Position numbers and translations under genes: made by a program
Notes under the pieces: model-generated
What the model saw: the letters and a program-made list of their open reading frames with translations, nothing else
What the model was told of the DNA's origin: nothing
Database searches by the model: none
Source of the DNA: Bacillota bacterium
GTDB lineage: Bacteria > Bacillota > Clostridia > UBA1381
Assembly: GCA_021203665.1 (NCBI GenBank)
Contig: JAJQAT010000106.1
Span: forward strand, 1-9,831
Length of the DNA stretch: 9,831 nucleotides
Direction: 5' to 3'
In this document: positions 5,214-9,831 of the stretch, in pieces
How the letters are laid out: the number at the start of each line of letters is the position of its first letter
Numbering within the stretch: position 1 is the first letter of the stretch

Positions 5214-7151
5214 ATGGGAAAAATTCATTTACTTGACACTGAGGTATCCAATAAAATAGCCGCGGGCGAGGTTGTGGAGCGTCCGGCAAGCGTCATAAAG
5301 GAGCTTGTGGAAAACAGCATAGACGCGGGCGCGAATCTGATAACCGTTGAGATAGAAAAGGGCGGGAGCGTGTATATGCGCGTCAGCGACAACGGCAGCT
5401 GTATGAGCGCGGAGGACGCAAAAATATGCTTTCTGCGCCACGCGACAAGCAAGGTGCGTACAAGCGGCGACCTTGACGCTATTTATACTCTCGGCTTTAG
5501 GGGCGAGGCACTGTCGAGCATAGGAGCGGTTTCGGAAACGGAGCTGTATACAAAACGCGCCGAGGACGAAATCGGCATATGCGTGACCTGCCGCGGCGGC
5601 GAGATACTCTCCTCCGATGAGGCGGGTATTCCGAACGGCACCTCGGTTTTGGTGGAAAATTTGTTTTACAATACTCCGGCAAGACGCAAATTTCTGAAAA
5701 AGGACGCTACCGAGGCGGGATATATAACCGATATAATGACGCGGTTTATTTTCGCGCATCCGGAAATCTCATTTAAGCTTATTACGGACGGCAAGGAAAA
5801 GCTGTTCTCTCCCGGAGATAATTCACTGAAAAATTCCGTCTATACCGTGTACGGCAAGGATTACGCCAACGGCACAATTCCGGTTGAATATGAGGCGGAC
5901 GGAATAAAGGTGACGGGTCTTATCGGCAAGGGCACGCTGTCAAGACCGAAACGCAATTACCAGAGCTTTTTTGTGAATAAAAGATATATAACGAGCGCGG
6001 CGATTACGGCGGCATTGGAAAACGCTTATAAAAATCAGATTATGATAGGCAAATTCCCTATGGCTGTGCTGAATATAGAAATAAATCCGTCGTGTATAGA
6101 TATAAATGTGCATCCCACCAAGTTGGAGGTTAAATTTTCCGATGAAAGGGCGGTTTATAACGCGGTTTATTACGGCGTTAAGAACGCGCTTTACGCTATT
6201 CCGAATGTGCCGAAAATCGAGAGAACAACGGAGGAATTTAAACGTGACGAGGCAAAGGAGCAGTTAAATCTTTCCGATATGGCGGCGGCATTGCCGAGGA
6301 ATATGACAAGACGTCCCGAAACACCCGATTACAATCCACGCAAAAATCCTTTTTTAAAGGAAAGCGGGGACACTAAAACAGGCGGCTTGAGGGACACTAA
6401 ATCGGACAACGGCTTTTACCAAAAGCCCGATTTTATAAAAGAGAAAAATACGGATAATTTTACTGTCCCCAAAACGGTTTCGCTCGCATCGCCGAAAAGA
6501 GAAATAAAGCCGCTGATACCGGACGATGACGGGGACACTAAACCCGAAACGGCGGAGGAAACGGTATTCGCGGACGAGTATTTTGAAATTGTGGGTCAGG
6601 TATTCGATTCGTTTATTATAGCCGAAAAGGGCGGGGAAATGATGATAATCGACCAGCACGCCGCTCACGAAAGGCTTAAATATGAGGAATTAAAAAGGGA
6701 GATAGAATCAAAGCAGGCGTTTTCGCAGATGCTCATAGAGCCTGTCATTGTCAGCCTGAACGCCGGTGAAATGGCGGCTTACCGCGACAATAAGCGGTTT
6801 TTTGACAATGTAGGTTTTGAGTCGGAGGAGTTCGGAGAGGATTCCGTCATCATACGCGCCGTCCCGGGCGAGGTGGAAATGGGCGAGGTTGAGCCTCTTA
6901 TGCTTGAGCTTGTCTCGCAGGGCGAGGCGCTCAAAAAGGAGCTTATAACAGAGAAACAGCAAAGGCTTTTATACACCATTGCGTGCAAGTCGGCGGTCAA
7001 GGCGAATATGCGTATGAGTAAAATCGAGATGGAAACGCTTGTCAGAAATGTTTTACGGCTCAAGAATATCAATACCTGTCCCCACGGCAGACCGATAATA
7101 ATAACGATGAGCAAAAAAGAAATAGAAAAGGAGTTTAAGAGAATTGTCTGA
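5214..7151 (+). CDS. mutL: DNA mismatch repair endonuclease MutL
   Basis: GHKL ATPase coupling mismatch recognition by MutS to strand incision. The 645-residue protein shows the N-terminal ATPase motifs E30/N34 (KELVENSIDAGA), D59-N60-G61, GFRGEAL (94-100) and GTSVLVENLFYNTPARRKF (142-160), and the transducer domain to about residue 330. A charged linker (about 335-450) follows, then the C-terminal dimerisation/endonuclease domain. The metal-binding motif DQHA-x2-E-x4-E is complete at 480-491, with the partner motifs ACKS (590-593) and CPHGRP (622-627). QMLIEP (505-510) sits where Bacillus MutL binds the sliding clamp. This is therefore the nicking type of MutL, as expected without MutH. The ATG at 5214 uses AAGGAGA (5201-5207) within mutS. 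The linker holds a repeated DNA motif, annotated separately. The 3' end overlaps miaA by eight bases. Confidence 0.98.
   Translation: MGKIHLLDTEVSNKIAAGEVVERPASVIKELVENSIDAGANLITVEIEKGGSVYMRVSDNGSCMSAEDAKICFLRHATSKVRTSGDLDAIYTLGFRGEALSSIGAVSETELYTKRAEDEIGICVTCRGGEILSSDEAGIPNGTSVLVENLFYNTPARRKFLKKDATEAGYITDIMTRFIFAHPEISFKLITDGKEKLFSPGDNSLKNSVYTVYGKDYANGTIPVEYEADGIKVTGLIGKGTLSRPKRNYQSFFVNKRYITSAAITAALENAYKNQIMIGKFPMAVLNIEINPSCIDINVHPTKLEVKFSDERAVYNAVYYGVKNALYAIPNVPKIERTTEEFKRDEAKEQLNLSDMAAALPRNMTRRPETPDYNPRKNPFLKESGDTKTGGLRDTKSDNGFYQKPDFIKEKNTDNFTVPKTVSLASPKREIKPLIPDDDGDTKPETAEETVFADEYFEIVGQVFDSFIIAEKGGEMMIIDQHAAHERLKYEELKREIESKQAFSQMLIEPVIVSLNAGEMAAYRDNKRFFDNVGFESEEFGEDSVIIRAVPGEVEMGEVEPLMLELVSQGEALKKELITEKQQRLLYTIACKSAVKANMRMSKIEMETLVRNVLRLKNINTCPHGRPIIITMSKKEIEKEFKRIV
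6366..6542 (+). repeat. Repeated GGGGACACTAAA motif in the mutL linker
   Basis: Three direct copies, ggggacactaaa (6366-6377), agggacactaaa (6390-6401) and ggggacactaaa (6531-6542), all lie in the same frame and encode (G/R)DTK. Between the last two lies an inverted near-copy, ttttactgtcccc (6458-6470; reverse complement ggggacagtaaaa, one mismatch), read as FTVP. Copies 1 and 2 are exactly 24 bases apart. All are in the disordered linker between the ATPase and endonuclease domains, where insertions are tolerated. Confidence 0.6.
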
Positions 7152-8082
7152 AATCCCTTTAATAGCGGTCGCGGGTCCGACGGCGTCGGGAAAGACGGGA
7201 CTTGCGATAGATATTGCGCGGTATCTTGACGGCGAGATTGTCAGCGCGGACAGTATGCAGATTTATAAATATATGGATATAGGCACCGCCAAGCCGACAA
7301 AAGAGGAAAGAGCGGCGGCGGTTCATCATATGATTGATTTTCTTGAGCCGGACGAGGAGTACAGCGTAGCCGATTATACCGCGGCGGCGCATAAAATAAT
7401 TGCCGATATATATTCGCGCGGCAAAATGCCGGTAATGGCGGGCGGAACGGGACTGTATATCAATTCCGTTGTGAACGACGTGACCTTCGGCGAGATGAAC
7501 GCCGATTACGAGCTGCGCGGGGAGCTGAAAAAAACGGCGGAGCAAAAGGGCGGAGAATATCTGCTCCGAAAGCTCGCGGAGTTTGACGAGGTGTCGGCGC
7601 AAAGACTTCACCCGAACAATGTAAGGCGCATAATACGCGCCATTGAGTTTTATAAGGTCACCGGCAAGCCGATTTCCGAGCATCAGGAGGAAACAAAGCG
7701 CGCCAAAAGCAGATATAATCCGCTTATGCTGTGCATCGATTGGGACAGAGAGGCTTTGTATGACAGAATAAACCGCAGGGTTGATATAATGCTTGCGGAC
7801 GGACTTGTTGACGAGGTAAAGCGTCTTAGGGATATGGGATATACCAAGCCGCTTAATTCCATGCAGGGCATAGGCTATAAGGAGGTTATGGACTTCCTTG
7901 ACGGGAAGATGAGCCTTTACGAAACGGCGGAGCTTATAAAGCAAAGCTCCAGACGCTACGCGAAAAGACAGCTTACGTGGTTTCGGCGCGATGAGCGCGT
8001 ACATTATGTAAGCAGTGAAAACCCGTTCGGCGAGGCGAAAATTTTAATAGATGAGTTTATGAAAAAAACCGACGCTCATTGA
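7144..8082 (+). CDS. miaA: tRNA dimethylallyltransferase MiaA
   Basis: Transfers the dimethylallyl group from dimethylallyl diphosphate to N6 of adenosine-37 in tRNAs reading UNN codons, making i6A37, the substrate of MiaB. The 312-residue length is normal. Visible motifs are the P-loop GPTASGKT (11-18), SADSMQIYKYMDIGTAKPT (34-52) with the tRNA-base-binding D36/Q39 region, MAGGTGLY (98-105), HPNNVRRIIRAIE, and the C-terminal MQGIGYKEV and RRYAKRQLTWFRRD. The start is TTG at 7144: AAGGAG (7128-7133) lies ten bases upstream, and there is no ATG or GTG between it and the P-loop. The start overlaps the mutL stop (7149-7151) by eight bases, so translation is probably coupled to mutL, and the unusual start may set lower output. 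The mutL-miaA order is shared with Escherichia coli. hfq, the usual next gene there and in some Firmicutes, is absent; a convergent gene follows. Confidence 0.96.
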   Translation: MSEIPLIAVAGPTASGKTGLAIDIARYLDGEIVSADSMQIYKYMDIGTAKPTKEERAAAVHHMIDFLEPDEEYSVADYTAAAHKIIADIYSRGKMPVMAGGTGLYINSVVNDVTFGEMNADYELRGELKKTAEQKGGEYLLRKLAEFDEVSAQRLHPNNVRRIIRAIEFYKVTGKPISEHQEETKRAKSRYNPLMLCIDWDREALYDRINRRVDIMLADGLVDEVKRLRDMGYTKPLNSMQGIGYKEVMDFLDGKMSLYETAELIKQSSRRYAKRQLTWFRRDERVHYVSSENPFGEAKILIDEFMKKTDAH

Positions 8083-8095
8083 GCGCCGATTTTTT
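8062..8095. terminator. Bidirectional rho-independent terminator between miaA and the carboxypeptidase gene
   Basis: The stem CGACGCTC (8070-8077) pairs with GAGCGCCG (8081-8088) around a 3-base loop, with one A-C mismatch inside. It is followed on the plus strand by six T (8090-8095) and preceded by seven A (8062-8068), which become a T-run on the minus strand. It therefore fits both convergent genes, whose stop codons are only 19 bases apart. The left arm lies inside the last codons of miaA. Confidence 0.8.
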
Positions 8096-8101
8096 AATTT
8101 T

Positions 8102-9775
8102 TTATTTTCTGTATCTTGAATTTGAACCCTTTGTTTCGCGTCCCACTCTTTCCGTTCTTGACGCGTTTCTGTTCGGCGTGCGCGTGCCGGTTTCGTTATC
8201 CGGCGACATACGCTGCCTGTTTCGTTTAAGCTGCTGGATGCGTCTTTTTCTTTCGCGCTTCTTTTTTTGATGCCTTGAGAAGAGTATCAGTATAATAAGA
8301 AGTATTACCGGTATGAAGAAGAACGGACTTGTCAGCACCTTTAGGATGATATGGAAAACATGGAGAAGATTGTTTCTTTCAACATCGTTCGTGGCGACAA
8401 GGTTCGCCGATCCGATCTGATTGCCCTTATAGGTATACGTTACGGTTCCGAGAACGTCGCCCTTTGTAATCGGAGCGTCTATCTGCTCGGGCATATCTAT
8501 GACCTTTTCAACCTCGTCAATACTGCCCTCCTTGTTTGCGATAAGAGCGGATACGTCGCTTTCGACGGTCACCGCGACGCGCATATCGTCCTTTGCCTCA
8601 TAGACCTTGGAATCGTAAATAATATCGCCCACGGTAGCCAGCGTTTGGTGCGTGTAATTGTCAAATCCGAATTCAAACAGGCTCTTTGAATCGATATATG
8701 AGTACGCCTGCTCCTTTGTGTCCGCGTTAGCGCAGTTCATAACCACCGCCAAAAGCTCTGTGTCCTCATACGCGGCGGCGCTGACAAGGCAATAGCCCGC
8801 CTCGGAGGTGTGACCCGTCTTGATGCCGATTGCCGGCGGATAGTAATAATATGTCGAGCGCGATGTGCCGAGGAAGAGGTTTGTGTTTACAAGAATACGC
8901 TCGGAGCTGTATTTATTGGTCGCGGGGATATTGTATATCGGCTTTTTAACGATTTCACGGAACTGCTCGTTCTGCATTGCGTATTGCGCGAGAATGGAAA
9001 GGTCGCGCGCCGTGGTGTAGTGATTGTCGTCGTGAGTGCCGCAGGCGTTTACGAAATTTGTTCCGGTCATGCCCAGCTCCTGCGCCTTTTCGTTCATAAG
9101 CTGAACAAACGCGTCCACCGAGCCGGCAATCTGTATCGCTATAACATTAGCGGCGTCGTTCGCGCTGTAAACAAGCATTCCGTTTACAAGCTGCTCCATT
9201 GTAAGCTCCTCGCCTATGAGTATGCCCATATGCGAATCCTCAAGAGTGATGTCCTTGAGCGCGTCGTATGTCGCGGTTACCGTGTCCGACATATTTCCAA
9301 GCTCCAAAGCGAGAATACCCGTCATAATCTTTGTTGTGCTTGCGGGGTAAACTCTTTCGTCGGGATTTTTGCTGTAGAGTATGCGTCCCGAATCCATGTC
9401 CAAAAGCATTGCCGACTGCGCGTAGGAAATAGTCGGCGGCGTAAGAGAGGAGTCCTCCATTGTCACGCCGTCCTCAAGAGAAACTGAACCCGAGTCGTAA
9501 TCAGCGCCCTGCTCGCCGTAATCGTCCGTGCCCGAGGAATCGGTGTCGGCGGTGTAATCATCGTCGTAATCCGCGGCGGCGGTGTCGTCCGCGGGAGCGG
9601 ACGTCTCTTCAACGGTGTCGCCGTCGGAGGTTACCGTCCTTGTGGTGCCGTCGGGCGAGGTTACCGTAGAGGTAGAGGTGTCGGGTGTGGGAGTGGGTGC
9701 CGCGAGTGAAACCGACAGCGGCGCGAGAGCTAAAAGTCCCGTTAAAAGTAAGGAAATAAACCTATTATTTTTCAT
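8102..9775 (-). CDS. D-alanyl-D-alanine carboxypeptidase (peptidase S11, PBP5/DacF-like)
   Basis: Extracytoplasmic penicillin-binding protein that removes the terminal D-alanine from peptidoglycan pentapeptides. The 557 residues begin with a signal peptide (about 1-26, KNNR then a hydrophobic core, A-rich end). A low-complexity linker (27-112) follows, first Thr/Ser/Pro-rich with a repeated TVTS-DG unit, then Asp/Tyr-rich. The catalytic domain (about 113-370) has all three active-site motifs: SxxK S146-T-T-K149, SxN S204-A-N206 and K319-T-G321. A PBP5-type C-terminal beta domain (about 371-465) is followed by one membrane segment (about 481-500) and a very basic 57-residue tail that should lie in the cytoplasm. 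Most family members instead end in a short amphipathic anchor, so this topology is noteworthy. The ATG has GGAGG at 9793-9789, 13 bases away, a rather long gap. Several dac paralogues exist in Clostridia, so no symbol is assigned. Confidence 0.93.
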   Translation of the reverse strand: MKNNRFISLLLTGLLALAPLSVSLAAPTPTPDTSTSTVTSPDGTTRTVTSDGDTVEETSAPADDTAAADYDDDYTADTDSSGTDDYGEQGADYDSGSVSLEDGVTMEDSSLTPPTISYAQSAMLLDMDSGRILYSKNPDERVYPASTTKIMTGILALELGNMSDTVTATYDALKDITLEDSHMGILIGEELTMEQLVNGMLVYSANDAANVIAIQIAGSVDAFVQLMNEKAQELGMTGTNFVNACGTHDDNHYTTARDLSILAQYAMQNEQFREIVKKPIYNIPATNKYSSERILVNTNLFLGTSRSTYYYYPPAIGIKTGHTSEAGYCLVSAAAYEDTELLAVVMNCANADTKEQAYSYIDSKSLFEFGFDNYTHQTLATVGDIIYDSKVYEAKDDMRVAVTVESDVSALIANKEGSIDEVEKVIDMPEQIDAPITKGDVLGTVTYTYKGNQIGSANLVATNDVERNNLLHVFHIILKVLTSPFFFIPVILLIILILFSRHQKKKRERKRRIQQLKRNRQRMSPDNETGTRTPNRNASRTERVGRETKGSNSRYRK

Positions 9776-9793
9776 TATAAAATCATTGCCTCC
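9773..9793 (-). promoter_or_regulatory. Translation-start region of the carboxypeptidase gene with overlapping three-codon minicistron
   Basis: Reading the minus strand, GGAGG (9793-9789) is followed two bases later by ATG ATT TTA TAA (9786-9775), whose stop shares its last base with the carboxypeptidase ATG (9775-9773). The first ATG is too close to the ribosome binding site for efficient use and the second rather far, 13 bases. A minicistron with stop-restart coupling is possible, but this may be chance in AT-rich DNA. Upstream bases 9794-9831 are AT-rich; no convincing -35/-10 pair is visible before the window ends. Confidence 0.35.
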
Positions 9794-9831
9794 GTTTTAA
9801 TTTTTTTATTCAAATTACATCTCAATTTAAT

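Noticed and set aside
7159..8004. 281-residue minus-strand open frame opposite miaA
   Set aside because: Fully antisense to miaA, which has all family motifs; the product is Arg/Leu/His-rich and unrecognisable.
8810..9487. 225-residue plus-strand open frame opposite the carboxypeptidase gene
   Set aside because: Antisense to a gene with intact SxxK, SxN and KTG motifs; Cys/Arg/Val-rich translation resembles no family.

Overview
The window reads as a stretch of chromosome from an anaerobic Firmicute, most likely a gut-type Clostridia (Oscillospirales-like is my best guess, not provable here). The reasons are the gene order miaB, a ylbF/ymcA-family gene, mutS, mutL, miaA (in Bacillus subtilis miaB and ymcA sit next to cotE, mutS and mutL), strong AGGAG-type ribosome binding sites, a MutL of the endonuclease type found in bacteria without MutH, and intergenic repeats that look like those scattered through gut Clostridia genomes.

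Layout. Bases 1-284 hold the end of a small Dabb-domain (stress-responsive A/B barrel) gene cut by the window edge. A good sigma-A-like promoter at 287-315 then drives miaB (348-1775), which overlaps the YlbF/YmcA-family gene (1772-2152) by four bases. A 462-base gap (2153-2614) follows. It has no credible gene but is packed with repeats: a long imperfect inverted repeat that starts inside the ylbF-family stop codon, a 28-base direct repeat in two copies 276 bases apart, a perfect 13-bp palindrome, a 129-bp MITE-like element with 14-bp terminal inverted repeats and four internal hairpins, and a 9-bp hairpin just ahead of the mutS ribosome binding site. mutS (2615-5212), mutL (5214-7151) and miaA (7144-8082, TTG start) follow with 1-base spacing and an 8-base overlap, so they almost certainly form one transcript. 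That transcript ends at a bidirectional terminator shared with a convergent D-alanyl-D-alanine carboxypeptidase gene (9775-8102, minus strand).

How the genes work together. MutS recognises mismatches and MutL nicks the new strand, so the core is the mismatch-repair pair. MiaA and MiaB carry out successive steps on tRNA adenosine 37 (isopentenylation, then methylthiolation), so the two ends of the cluster encode one tRNA-modification pathway. The YlbF/YmcA-family protein has a C-terminal cysteine cluster that fits the Fe-S-binding Ric (Y-complex) proteins. The carboxypeptidase is an unrelated cell-wall gene.

I do not see a new defence, CRISPR or mobile gene system. The genes are ordinary housekeeping genes. 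The parts not explained by known genes are the repeat nest between the ylbF-family gene and mutS, and a short repeated DNA motif, including an inverted copy, in the MutL linker.
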